From Megaleporinus macrocephalus (taxonomy: Eukaryota > Chordata > Actinopteri > Characiformes > Anostomidae): a DNA stretch of 64,000 nucleotides. Below, piece after piece: positions 11,706 to 22,121 of the stretch. Made by a program: the position numbers and the translations under genes. The stretch spans positions 25,427,366-25,491,365 of the forward strand of contig CM038706.1 in assembly GCA_021613375.1 (NCBI GenBank), written 5' to 3'. Positions within the stretch are counted from its first letter, which is position 1. Each line of letters starts with the position of its first letter. The notes beneath the pieces were generated by a model that saw only the letters and a list, made by a program, of their open reading frames with translations, ran no database searches and had not been told where the DNA came from.

Positions 11706-12524
11706 AAAAAAAGTATGTCCCTAGTGTGCAGCATTCACGATAATTATTGTATCATGTACAATGTCTTTTGATGTTGCATTCAACATTGTTGACCCAAGAG
11801 GGTTAAAGGCTACACGTATAATCCGTGCATTTAGGTGGGCACTCACAAAGATTTTAATGTAATGTGTTCATTTACAGCTGTAGTTAAACGAACACCAGCA
11901 GGTTGCTGGAGGTGTGTGTACTCTTAGCTACAAGGTGTTATTAAGGAGCCTATTTCAAATGCAGTGCCGACAATAAGAATGCAAACTGGGAAGCACCAGA
12001 AGACTGCCATATGCCTGTAAACAGTTCAGATCTCCATCATCAGTTCTTCTCCAGCAAGCACCAACAGGTGACCTGACACAGCTGGAGTGTGGAACATTCC
12101 ATTCAGCTGAGTGATGAGATTAAGGCTAAATGTGGAGAACTAACATCAGCCACTTCAGGCCTGGAGTCGCTGAATCATCTGCCGCAAGGCAGTGACAGGG
12201 CTCAGGATGAGCTACAGTTAACATCGCTAGCACAACAGTTTCATAGAGTGTCATATAAAGGCCTAGCGGATCAGTTTTATACTGTGCGCAGTGCTACTTA
12301 TAGCACAGACATGAATCCCAGCTGTGCCATCCAGTGTCTACTGTCTCTAAGGTTTATAATGAATGTAACTATATGCGTTGACAATGGAATTAGCTATTGT
12401 AAAAACAGATTTGTATTTAAACATATACTTTGTTTCTACTTTCTATGTAGGTGCACTATAAATACAGAAGTTTATAGACATCTGTTCATTTAACTTTTTT
12501 GAAATCATGTGTATTAACAGGACA
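11706..12524. other. Non-coding sequence, nothing recognised
   Basis: A 134-codon plus-strand open frame (12089-12493) has no recognised domain and lies among transposon remnants; I do not regard it as a gene. Confidence 0.5.
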
Positions 12525-12790
12525 GAAACGAGTCTTCTGGGAAGGTTTCACACTAGATGTTGGAAACATTGCTGTGAGGTGATTGCATTCAGCCACAAGA
12601 TCATTAGTGAGTACTGATTTTGGATAAATAACTCTGGATTACACATGGCACTCCAACCCAAAGGCATTGGACTGAGCTGCGTCACTCCAAAGAACATAGT
12701 TCCAACTCTCTACAGCCCAATACTGGAGGGCTTTATACCCCTCTAACCAATGCTTGGGATTGGACTTAGTGATCTCATGTGCAGCTTCCC
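12525..12790 (-). mobile_element. Tc1-like transposon fragment, minus orientation
   Basis: TCTTCTGGGAAGGTTTCACA (12532-12551) and ATTCAGCCACAAGATCATTA (12587-12606) match the terminal third of the same Tc1 lineage as at 4.7 kb. After a deletion, ACTCCAAAGAACATAGTTCC (12683-12702) and TACCCCTCTAACCAATGCTTGG (about 12735-12756) correspond to the catalytic-domain region. Read on the minus strand this gives NYVLWSDAAQSNAFG, resembling the VLWSDESKFxxFG block around the first catalytic Asp of Tc1 transposases. Identity fades near 12790. Confidence 0.75.
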
Positions 12791-13085
12791 ATTCTACCAG
12801 CAAGGCTTTTCTGTCTTCGCAACTAAACACGCATGTCAATAATGACTGTGAGTCAATGAGTTCATTAGAAGCTGAGTATCTTTCAAAGGTCTTTTGCGTT
12901 TTTTCTGTTGATTGAGGGTGTGGCGACATCTGCACTGAGTCAGCCACCCCCCTTTCCTTAACCAAAACAACATGGATAACTATTGAATTGCAATATCCAC
13001 TGAGTATATCACCAAGCCCATCCCCTATGAACTTGGACGCAATAGCAGCCAGTAACATCACTGCAGTTATAGCAGTAAACGTCAT
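12639..13085 (-). other. 148-codon open frame ending in a Tc1 remnant
   Basis: The N-terminal 20 or so residues are hydrophobic (signal-like), the middle is polar with no recognised domain, and the last 45 residues are the decayed Tc1 catalytic segment containing VLWSDAAQSNAFG. With no visible splice or promoter evidence, this is most likely a chance open frame that runs into a transposase fossil. A gene fused to transposon sequence cannot be excluded from sequence alone. Confidence 0.3.
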
Positions 13086-13399
13086 TGTTTTTAGAATTAG
13101 TTAGCAATGTTACCTCAGATACTACAACTTAAACAGCTTTTTCTCTGTGGCTGTTTGGATTTATAGTGTCTGACAGGCAGCAGTCTGGTATAAGTTCCAA
13201 ACTGGATTTGGTGGCTGTTCAAGTAGTTTAAACATAAAATCCCTCTTGAAATGGTCTGACTGTTCTGTTCTGAGCACATGCACATGTTTTGTTGAAGTTT
13301 TGGTTATTGCTAGCAGTCAACTAATGACATCACTGGTCCTCATTTTTCTCTGAAAAGACTTTGATGGTAAAAGTTTGGAATGATGCAGCACATTTTCTT

Positions 13400-13480
13400 A
13401 CAGGACCTATTATGTTCATTTTTCATTTTCAATGTACTATTTTGGAGAGACTTGTTTTTCTTTGAACAGCAATGATATGT
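13400..13480. mobile_element. MITE copy C, right-end fragment
   Basis: CTTGTTTTTCTTTGAACAGC (13451-13470) followed by AATGATATG matches the right terminus of the CTTTGGACAGC family. The preceding TTCATTTTCAATGTACTATTTTGG is compatible with a truncated interior. Confidence 0.6.
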
Positions 13481-13994
13481 TGCACATGTTGCTTTTTACA
13501 TATATGCTCTACAGTGTGCTGGTTGAGTTTGCTCTTGATGCATTGGATACAGTTACTATTGACCTGTATGGAAATTACAAATATTAATACATTCGGTGAG
13601 TTTGAAAGTAAGAAAAAAACAATATCTGACTTGGGTGCAACCATTAAACCAACTTACTAACATTAGTTTTCAACACAATCACATACACTAGGAATTATGT
13701 GGTAAGTCAACCTTAGCTGGCTTTAATGTTAGCTGGTTTGATTTAGGTTCTAATGTTGTATTTTTTTGTGAATGAAGTTGAATGTGTCTTTATGCATATA
13801 TTTTTTTATTTTATAAACTGATTCTTCCTGTTGTTTTGGCAGACGTATTAGGCAAAGCAAGTTTGTTATGATGTGCTACTTTTAAGATGGCTGCCATAAA
13901 GTATAGAGAATTGTATATAGAGACATGTATATGGATGCTTTAACCTTATAGTGCCCCCTCCTACTTCTGAAACAAAACTATGCCATCATTCCTC

Positions 13995-14001
<7 letters not shown>
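13481..14001. other. Non-coding sequence, nothing recognised
   Basis: AT-rich sequence with short T-runs and no recognised gene or element. Confidence 0.55.

Positions 14002-14078
<77 letters not shown>
14002..14078. repeat. (CT)n microsatellite
   Basis: Perfect CT dinucleotide repeat of 77 bp. A polypyrimidine mirror repeat, capable of triplex formation. Confidence 0.98.
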
Positions 14079-14081
<3 letters not shown>

Positions 14082-14969
14082 ACCTCTGGCCCTCAGTAAA
14101 CAGTGCTGATCAGGGCTGTAGGAGTAAGCGCACTCTGTATGTGTGTGTGTTTAAAGGCAGGGCCTTGTGCGCCTCTTCTTGTTTACTCTGAGCGTTTTCT
14201 ACTGCTGATGTTTAATGTCACTGAGGCTTTTCTCCTCTGAGACAGGCTTTACATAAGCTTTCACAATGTGTGTGCGTGTGTGTGTAGGAGTATCAATGGG
14301 GGGTTCATTTGTGAGGAAACCCAGGTGTTCCATCCCCCTCCTGGCGTTAAAAGTTTAGAGTTGGAGAAACTCTTCAGCACTCGTTTCCCTGCGTTGAGGA
14401 TTTCGACCTTTTTAACCACATGCTGGTGGAGTGCTCGCATACCCTAAAGCAAAACACAGCAAGTGATATAGCATCTGTTAATTTAATTATACAGCACCAC
14501 AGGACCCAATATCTTTCATCTGATATGAATGATATAGGGGGTTCATGTGCTTCCTAATAAAAGTAAGTGCTCTTGGTTGGGTGGTGTGGGGTGGAGCGAG
14601 AGAGGGGGCAAGAGGGGAGACCTGCTGGAAAAATAAACAGGCAAAATTTGTTTTATTAGTTTCAGCTATGGAGATGTGGTCATGCTATATCAATGTTTAA
14701 GAGCCTAGGGAAATAGCTTTTCCAAAAAAAGTGGGGGAGGGTCCAAAGAGGGGTGTATAGTATATTTCAATACATGAGGGAAAAGAAAGGAGAGAAACAA
14801 GCAAATAGAAAGAGGAGTGGATGTTATAATCGTTCCTAGAAGAGAGAGAGACAGGGTGAGAGTAGAGGTTAAAAAAAATGCCTCAGTAAATCTGTAACGC
14901 TGGTAAGTAAAATATACTGTGGTCATAGACCCCTACTTCTTATGTAAAGTCTCAAAGTCTTAAGAAAAA
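14079..14969. other. Non-coding sequence, purine-rich patches
   Basis: Short GT runs at about 14140 and 14268-14285. Purine-rich stretches around 14600-14620 and 14780-14870 generate spurious open frames. No gene seen. Confidence 0.55.
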
Positions 14970-15320
14970 AGAATAAAATATGCACAAGCGAAGAAACAAA
15001 ACAGCCCCCTATGGTTCGGCCTTCAGTCCTCCGACACTCGCTGACTTCACAAAGAATTTATTAGCTGATCAACATCTGCAAACCATTTGGGCCGTTGTTT
15101 TGAGGCCGAGGCGAGCCAACCAGCACACAGCTCTCTGTCCGGGTCGCATGGCGGGGTCAGAACATTGTTAAGAGGTGCAGAGAGAATTGCGCCTCTGGCA
15201 GCGAAGGCGTCCTCCCATTTCATGCTTTAAAGCATTTTACGCTCCTCTCCACGGCCCTCCATCTCCAGAGTTCGTTAACATTTGGAGGGGGGGGGGGGTA
15301 ACTGAGAACAAGCTGGACTT
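14970..15320. promoter_or_regulatory. Candidate conserved non-coding element
   Basis: Repeat-free, GC-balanced island with many retained CpGs, ending in a G12 run (15287-15298). Motif-like content includes TTATTAGCTGATCAACA (15059-15075), GAACATTGTTAAG and CATGCTTTAAAGCATTTTA (15220-15238). The adjacent open frames (14980-15171 and 15175-15366) show no domain. The call is compositional only. Confidence 0.35.
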
Positions 15321-15490
15321 CTTCAGGAAACAAGCACATTCTTGGTTGCTAAAAGAAGCAGTTTGAGCTTGTCTCCTGCAGTTGGGGTCCAGTGGCTGAT
15401 TGAGTTGGCGTCAACAGTGTGGCTATGAGTTAGTGGAACAGAGCACACACTGATGAAAGCTTTTGCGTGATAAAGATTAGGGTGATGACT

Positions 15491-15545
15491 GTGTGTTTGT
15501 GTGTGTGTGTGTGTGTGTTTGTGTATCTGAAAGTGTGGGTGTGTA
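15491..15545. repeat. Imperfect (GT)n tract
   Basis: GT repeat with TTGT and TAT interruptions. Overlapping minus-strand frames rich in His/Thr are products of the repeat. Confidence 0.85.
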
Positions 15546-16410
15546 TCAGTTTCAGAAAGTGTAAATATGTCAGTTAAGGCAAATGCAAATGTTTGAACAC
15601 TCCCTGTTGATTTTCTAAGTGAAAATAAATTAGTGCATCGTCTACAGAAAAAAGGAATAATTAACTTATAAAAACAATGAATAAAATCTGAAAATGTACA
15701 GTGGAAATGTTCCCTCACTGAAACAGTCATCTAGAGAAAAGTGTAGAGAAAATGCCCCCCAAAAATTCAGATGAATGATGTTGCCGCCAAGTGAAAATGT
15801 TCAGAAAAGGTAAACAAAGAAAGTACAAAAGTGAAAAATGACCATTGAAAGTCACCAAGTGTTGGAAATCCTACAGGTATTTGTAGAGTTATTACCGCCC
15901 AGATCCGTGTGTTCTGTGCATGGAACAATTCAGAAGCAAACCCAAGTTGATATCAAGTAGTGCGTTGCTTTGCTATGATCCATGTATGGAAACCTCTTGC
16001 ACCAAATTGACTGAAAATGGAATTTTAATTGCCAGTTCTGTCCTCCCTTGATGTCTTGGAAAAAGATACTAAAGTTTGCAGAGCAGAATTTGGAGAGCGC
16101 GTTTGGTGGTCTCTGTGAATGTTGGGTAAGTTTTTGTGGAAGTGCTCTGGTGTGTATATGAGGTCAGGAAGAAACATTTCCACTGATTATTTACAAAACT
16201 TAATCATCTACTCACAAAATCATCACTGCCAGGCTTCTTTCAGAGATGGAAACTGGCTTACAGAACAGGCATGAAGGCCCTGTGGAGTATCAGGGAGGAA
16301 GAGTGTAGTTAATAGAAGTGGGGCAGCAGCAGCTTTCCCTCCTGTGCCTGTCTTGAGATTAGACTAACCTGCCAACAGAGAAGAACATATTTACCATAGG
16401 TTCCAGTAGC
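15546..16410. other. Non-coding sequence, nothing recognised
   Basis: No gene or named element seen; ordinary mixed-composition sequence. Confidence 0.55.
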
Positions 16411-16430
16411 GTGTGTGTGTGTGTGTGTGT
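16411..16430. repeat. (GT)10 microsatellite
   Basis: Perfect GT repeat of 20 bp. Confidence 0.95.
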
Positions 16431-16596
16431 TCGCACATTTTCAGGACAAACAATATTAGCTACTGTTAGCAATGTTAGCTGTATTTGTTCTAAATAAAAA
16501 AAGGTAAGAACATTTCATTAATTAAAAGAGGAGGAAGCAGAGAAATGTCTTTGCTACCCCTCTTTCAAGCATGTGAAAAGTAACTTAATGAACGGC

Positions 16597-16885
16597 CGTG
16601 TCACCTTGAGCAGCAGCTGCAATCAAACACTTCCTATAACTGGAGATCAGTCCTTCACATGGCTGTGGAGGAATTTTGGCCCACTGTTCTTTGCAGCATT
16701 GTCTTCGTTCAGCCAGATGCTTTTTAAAAGAAACTGATTGTTTAAGACTCTGCTCCAGCTACAGCATCTCACCTGGGGTTCAAGTCAGGACTTCAGGATG
16801 GATTTTATTTTAAGCCATTCCACATTATGTGCTCCTTGTTGAGAACTTCTCTGTCCTTTTCATGTGAGGGATGTTAAGATTCCAC
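16597..16885 (-). mobile_element. Tc1/mariner transposon fragment
   Basis: GATAACTGGAGATCAGTC-like sequence (here ATAACTGGAGATCAGTCCTT, 16637-16656), TGTGGAGGAATTTTGGCCCA (16664-16683), ACAGCATCTCACCTGGGGTT and CAAGTCAGGACTT match a fish Tc1 lineage in reverse orientation, distinct from those at 4.7 and 7 kb. Only the N-terminal half of the transposase region is represented, with a deletion before 16740. Confidence 0.8.
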
Positions 16886-17214
16886 AGGGCTGGCAGCCTG
16901 GGTATGTCAAGTTTAATTGATTGGAATTGGATAAGCTTTTTTCTTTAGCAAATAAAAAGTAAAGCTTGTTTAAAATTTTGTGTTTTGAATATATATATAT
17001 ATGAACAATTCAGAACAAACAAATTAAAACAGTCAAAGTTCTGACTTATTAACTGACTTATTAACATGATGAACTTCTGCTCCTCGTCTTCATCACTAAC
17101 ACACTGAACTCCTGTTCCTTGTCCAAAAAAAAAAAAAATCCAAAGATTTTTCTGTAAGTCCTTCCACTGTGAGAAGACAACCGGGCCCCAGCACGGAACG
17201 AGCAAACTGGGCCT

Positions 17215-17530
17215 AGTGTGAGTACGCTCTTACGTATCAAACAAAGAAGCTGCTGGTGTTCTCAGAACAATGGACTGTCCACAGTGATGACCTCTACATG
17301 CATTTGGGAGTATTTGGATTGTAAGAGGCAGACAATGCAAGATTTAAATTTGGAGGTGTGGATAAAAGTCTCTTAAAAAGAAGGAAGCTGCAGTAGAGGC
17401 AAAGACTGGACACTTTAACACTGGAAATTGTAGATATTATAGTAGTTGTGTTATTTTCTGTTAAATATGTTTCTTGCTTTTTTACTAATGCCTTCAAATG
17501 AATAACTTGGAGGATGCTATTTAACTTCTG
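17215..17530 (+). mobile_element. Possible mariner-like transposon 3' fragment
   Basis: AAGAAGCTGCTGGTGTTCTC (17245-17264), GAACAATGGACTGTCCACAG and GGGAGTATTTGGATTGTAAG (17306-17325) resemble the C-terminal coding part of a fish mariner-like element. ACTGGACACTTTAACACTGG follows. No intact frame. Less certain than the other Tc1 calls. Confidence 0.45.
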
Positions 17531-17884
17531 CACAGTAATATATACAACAGTGCCCTTACAAAAATAAGTATACCTTAAGTATACTTAAAGTTTATTTTAT
17601 TAAGTAAACTTAAGTAAAGTTGAAGTATATTTCCCAAGTATACTTATGCAGTTAGTATACTAATATCATTGTACTAGTATTACACTTGTATATGTACTAT
17701 TCTAATACTTCTTCTTTGGACCAAATTTGCCCACTTTTTAGTTTATAAAAATATACTTTTAAGTATACTTTACGTGTATGAGCAGTAGACTTTAAGTCCA
17801 CAACTAGTTTACATCTTTTGTACTGCAACTACACTAAAAGTAAACATATAGGTTCACTGTTAATTTACTATTTTGTTCATTCAT

Positions 17885-18085
17885 CTTCAAAAAGATTGTC
17901 ACACATTGATACACACACTCACAATTTACCTGACTACAAATGTTTTGAGTGTTGCAGGACCCACACAGGGAGACCATACAATCTCCACTCAAAGAGGAAT
18001 GCGGTCACTGTGGCTGGGAATCAAACCCAGACCCTTCTTGCCATGAAGCAGCAGCTCTACCCACTGTGTCACCAAGCTCTCCTTT
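17885..18085 (-). mobile_element. tRNA-derived SINE (minus strand), nested
   Basis: Read on the minus strand, TGGTGACACAGTGGGTAGAGC-like sequence (about 18052-18073) is an A box, and CTGGGTTTGATTCCCAG (complement of 18014-18030) is a B box of GGTTCGANTCC type. This is the layout of a tRNA head. Downstream, CTCTTTGAGTGGAGATTGTA (complement) matches the body of the teleost SINE also present at 58.05-58.33 kb. It lies directly against the Tc1 to its right. Confidence 0.75.
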
Positions 18086-18101
18086 AGTCATGATTTATGC
18101 A

Positions 18102-19003
18102 TACAGTTAGGTCCAGAAATATTTGGACATTGACACGATCTTCATGATTTGAATTTGAAATTGAAATAAAACAACTGGGATATTGCAAGTGCAGACTTTC
18201 AGGTTTAATTCAACAAGTTGAACATAAAAATCCTATGAAATGTTTAGGAATTGCAAACATTTTTCTACAGAGCCCCCTCATTTCAGGGGCTCAAAAGTAA
18301 TTGGACAAATGAACATTACTGTAAATAAAATGTTCATTTTTATTTTGAAGGCAATGACTGCCTGATATCTGAAACCCATGGAGATCACCAAATGCTGGGT
18401 TTCCTCCTTTGTGATGCTTTGCCAGGCCTTTACTGCAGCTGTCTTCAGTCGTTGCCTGTTTGAGGGTTTGCAGAATATTCCAGTTCTTTGCCTTAAAAAA
18501 CTCCTGGGTTGGTTTCGCAGTATGTTTTGGGTCGCTGTCCATCTGTACTGTGACTGCTGTCCAATCAACCTTGCTGCATTTGGTTGAATCTGAGCAGAAA
18601 GTATGTCCCTATACACTTCAGAATTCATCCAGCTGCTTCTGTCTTCTGTCCGATCATCAATAAACAACAGTGACCCAGTGCCATTGGAAGCCATGCATGG
18701 CTGTGGTGTGCTTTGGATCATGAGTTGTTTCAGGCCTTCTCCATACTTTCTTCTTCACATCATTCTGATACAGGTTGATCTTAGACTTAGATACTGATAC
18801 ACTTACTTCCTGGAGAGGGTTATTCACTTGGGTGAATGTTGTGAAGGGGTTTTTCTTCACCATGGATACGATTCTGCGATCATCCACCACTGTAGTCTTC
18901 CGAGCTCACCAGTGCGCTCTTTTTTTTCCAGAATTTGCCTAACTGTTAATTTGGCCACTCCTAACATTTCCACTGTATTTCTGATGGATGTTTTCTTCCA
19001 GTA
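18102..19003 (-). mobile_element. Tc1-like transposon, truncated and frameshifted
   Basis: The left end ACAGTTAGGTCCAGAAATAT (18102-18121), TTTGGACATTGACAC and AAAAGTAATTGGACAAATGA (18292-18311) are the terminal and subterminal signatures of a common fish Tc1 lineage. The transposase lies on the minus strand; its decayed C-terminal and middle parts form a 147-codon frame at 18278-18721. The block CACCATGGATACGATTCTGCGATCATCCACC (about 18859-18889) encodes part of the DNA-binding domain. Several internal segments are missing and the right end stops near 19003, so the element is inactive. Confidence 0.88.
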
Positions 19004-19480
19004 AATCTAACATAATACTTATAATTTACTGCTTATATATTGTTTTTGCACTTGACTAGGTACATGACTAGGTTAAGTTTTTTTTTCTACTTAAAATATT
19101 ACTTTTACTTACTCACCAGAGGACACACATAATAATGAATCAGACATACTCAGATTACGAAACACATTTGTATTCATTATAAATCTTTATATATCAAAAT
19201 TTCCAAACAAATATTGTACTGGATGCCTTTTTTTTGCAGGGCAAGAATACTTACAAATACTTTTCTTAAGTGTATCTCAATCAGAGGATGAAGTACAAGT
19301 AAAGGTCAAAAATACTTTTCTATATACTTGTGAGTATGACCCAAGTATACTTAAGTATAACTGTGTTTAGTATATCACTGAGAGGTACATGAAAAGTAAA
19401 CTGAAAGCATACTCACTTCTTTTTTAGTTAAAAAGAAGTATACTAATGGCACACTTCAATAAACTTATTTTTTTGATGGT

Positions 19481-20500
19481 GTGTATGTTTACACTGATGG
19501 ATGCTGTCTAGATTAGCTCTGGTAAGTATGGTCCTCGAGCAGGTATCAAACAGGTAGAAGATAGACTCATACACATACCCACACGTAATCTCTCTAACAA
19601 TAAGGCTAGCTTACTAATAGACTTGTTCCCTCCAACAGAAACAAAAAGACTCACACAACTAGTGAGCTCACCAGCGCACACACATAGACAAACCCAACAG
19701 TCCCACACACAAAGGGATGCATTGATACAAATTTAGACACATTTCACAAAGCAGGTGTTATATGACCTCTCAATGGTGGCACTGCACTGTTTTCCAAATG
19801 GATTCTGGTGTGGAGGCCAAAACTCAGGGGTATAAAAAAAAAGAAGCAGAATGAGTGGGAAAAGGCAGCTCATAAAAGCGAAAAGAGAGAAACAGGCCTT
19901 TGGCTTCCTCTGTTGAATCTGCTCTTAGCCCCAGATGATAGTGCAGACCATGCCAGCTAACCTTTACCAATGCCGCCGTTCTGCCAAGGAAATTGCTGTC
20001 AAAACAAGATCCACTGCCGCAGCAGACAGGGAAGTCTTCCCACACACACTCTCACACACCACAGGCCGAGAGGTCTTTACTTCACACACTGGGCAGGACA
20101 AGCTGTAAGATTCCACCTTAAGCCAAAACCAACCCTGCTGTTCCACTAGAGCAGTCATGCGAGGTCCTGCCGTCGGTCTCTCGCCACTGTGAGGGAAGAC
20201 CTGATGGGAGCTCACTTCTGTCCACAGGACACCTTCACTCTTAGAAGTCTCAGCTTCAGTGCTCACAAGGTATAATTTGACAGTCATTAATTTCTTGCTT
20301 GCAGCTCCTTCAAAACATATGAGGAAACCCTGTCAAACATATAGCTGCTATGTTTTAACCAATACTAATGTTTGCAGGAGTGGAAAATACTTATTATGTT
20401 TATTATTTATTATTATTGTTTTTACTTTAGATTTCTATTTCACTTAAACATTATTGAAATTGTGGTTCTACTCAATCACATTTCCATGCCAAAAATATGG
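19481..20500. other. Non-coding; possible conserved island 19900-20270
   Basis: The part from about 19900 to 20270 is repeat-free with balanced composition and retained CpGs (for example around 19974-20020 and 20160-20190), a mild CNE-like signature. Overlapping frames of 60-107 codons show no domain. The rest is ordinary. Confidence 0.35.
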
Positions 20501-21219
20501 TGTTTTAAAGTTTGTGAACCCTTTAAAAGTTTTTATGTTTCAGCAAAAAATGTGATGTGAAGTAACTAAAGAGAACCCAATTAAACAAACAAAATACAAA
20601 AATCAAACTTGCTTGTTTATTTGTTGAGAAAAATTATCTGTGAGTTTATTTTAATTAAAATTTAATGTAAATTAGAATCAAGTGAATGGGTTGACAGTCA
20701 GCTATGAGGGGTTGTCCTGTAGTATTTAAATAAGAGAGATTGATCAAAGTAAGATCTTCATAACACGTTTGTGGACATGTATCATGACACTAACAAAAGA
20801 GATTTCCAAGGAGGTCAGAAAACAAGTTGCTGATCCGGGTGGAAAGCATTACAAAATCATCTCTAAAGAGTTTAAACTTCACCATCCAGTCAGACAGACT
20901 GTGTATTAATGGAGAAAAATCATGACCATCCTCCCCAGGAATGATCAACCAACAAATACCACTCCAAGAGCAAAGAATGTAATAGACTGTGAGGTCAGAA
21001 AGGAGACCAAAATAAGACCTCTGTCTCAGAGGCTATTAGTGATTACCATCATAGAAAACATTGAATGCAACCAAAATAGAGATTTTTATTTAAATGTGAG
21101 GCATTGTGTCTGGAGAAAGGATATGCATTCCAGCATAGGAACCTTATCACACATGTGAAACACGATGGTGGCAGTATCATGGTTTGGGTCTGCAACTGGG
21201 CCAGGATGACTTGCCATCA

Positions 21220-21794
21220 GGATCGAAGCTAGCACCAGGTTTAGGGTTAGGGTTAGGGTCAACCCTAAATTCTTTTAATATTAATGTCTCTGACGAGCTG
21301 AAAATGTTAAAACCATAGAAAGCGTATAGTTAAACCAATTATTTTAACATCGAAAATAATAACATTGTCTGTTTACTGTTTATAAAGGAGTGAGAGAAGC
21401 TGTAGCTGCTGTGCTGTTAGCCTGTGTGTTATTAAAGCTAAGGTGCTAGAGTAGTGCTGTCTGTATGTGTATTAGCTAATTAAAGTTACAGAATGATAAG
21501 ATATGAAGAGATGATGCTATAACGTAGCTCTGTGTTTATGTGGTCAGTTATAGATATTCTTATATTCAAGTAAGGCCAACATGATCACAGAACAGAGAAG
21601 CTTAATATTCAATGAAAAAAAGCTTTGTGAACTAAGGTTGTTTTAAGATTTGTTGGTATCTTTTCAGTCACAGTGTTGCCCCAACACTGATTTTGGATTG
21701 ATGGTCCAAAATGACTTTATAATGTAGTTTTTTTATGAGCTGTTCTTATTTAGGTGCTCAACACCCCTACACTTCCAAGCCTACAATCGCCCGT
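21220..21794. mobile_element. 575-bp insertion with 9-bp target site duplication
   Basis: TTGCCATCA occurs at 21211-21219 and again at 21795-21803, and the Tc1 sequence is continuous if one copy plus the intervening 575 bp are removed. This is a clean signature of transposition. Near its left end are three TTAGGG units (21241-21258) followed by AACCCTAAA, which can pair with TTTAGGGTT. The ends (CGAAGCTAG... and the complement of ...CTACAATCG) are weakly similar as inverted repeats. No coding capacity. A 9-bp duplication suggests a MULE-type element; a hAT (8 bp) with one chance match is the alternative. Confidence 0.75.
21241..21269. repeat. Interstitial telomere-type TTAGGG repeat with inverted CCCTAA
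   Basis: Three perfect TTAGGG units, then AACCCTAAA, giving a 9-bp hairpin stem with TTTAGGGTT (21240-21248). It sits inside the 575-bp insertion, so it probably arrived with the element and does not mark a chromosome fusion. Confidence 0.85.
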
Positions 21795-22121
21795 TTGCCA
21801 TCATTGATGGAACAATAAATTCTGAATGACATCAGTAAATAAAAGAAAATGTCAGGACATCTATTCATGAACAAAAAAGAAGAACATCGTTGTTTTTTGT
21901 ATTGCCAGGTCAAAGTCCTGTTTTTAATCCTATACAGTTTATATGAAGAAACCCACCAACAATGCAGAGTTGAAGTTGTTCCATATGAAGGAAAGGGGCT
22001 AAAACATGCAGAACCAATCAGTAGTTACCTGACATGTTTAATTAAACTCTCAGAAATGTTTTGGGTCATGTTTATGCAAAAATATAGAACATTCTAAAAT
22101 GTTCACCAACATTCAAGCACT

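Larger units (their letters stand above)
17545..19480. mobile_element. AAGTATACTT-rich element carrying nested insertions
   Basis: The outer parts (17550-17790 and about 19010-19450) share repeated AAGTATACTT and AGTATACTTAAG palindromes, seen as AAGTATACCTTAAGTATACTTAAAG-type phrases. This is characteristic of a non-autonomous element seen in several teleosts. The likely ends are near GTGCCCTTACAAAAATAAGT (17551-17570) and ATGGCACACTTCAATAAACT (19446-19465), weakly inverted to each other. Between them lie a SINE and a Tc1, so the outer element is the oldest layer. Family name not assigned. Confidence 0.6.
20501..22121 (+). mobile_element. Tc1 transposon, plus strand, interrupted by a later insertion
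   Basis: The ends are inverted repeats: AAAGTTTGTGAACCCTTTAA (20507-20526) against ATTCTAAAATGTTCACCAAC (22091-22110). The transposase starts at ATG 20784 (MTLTKEIS...) and keeps the N-terminal paired-like DNA-binding region before frameshifting near 20880. Family phrases include TCATCTCTAAAGAGTTTAAA (20857-20876), CCTCCCCAGGAATGATCAACC and TGGTGGCAGTATCATGGTTTG (about 21164-21184). After the insertion at 21220-21794 the gene resumes at TTGATGGAACAATAAATTCT (21804-21823). The segment with the second catalytic Asp is deleted. Fully inactive. Confidence 0.93.

Noticed and set aside
12089..12493. 134-codon plus-strand frame
   Set aside because: No domain, flanked by transposon debris, ordinary composition; expected by chance in 64 kb.
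21241..21258. Ancient telomere fusion site
   Set aside because: Only three TTAGGG units, and they lie inside a recent insertion with a target duplication.
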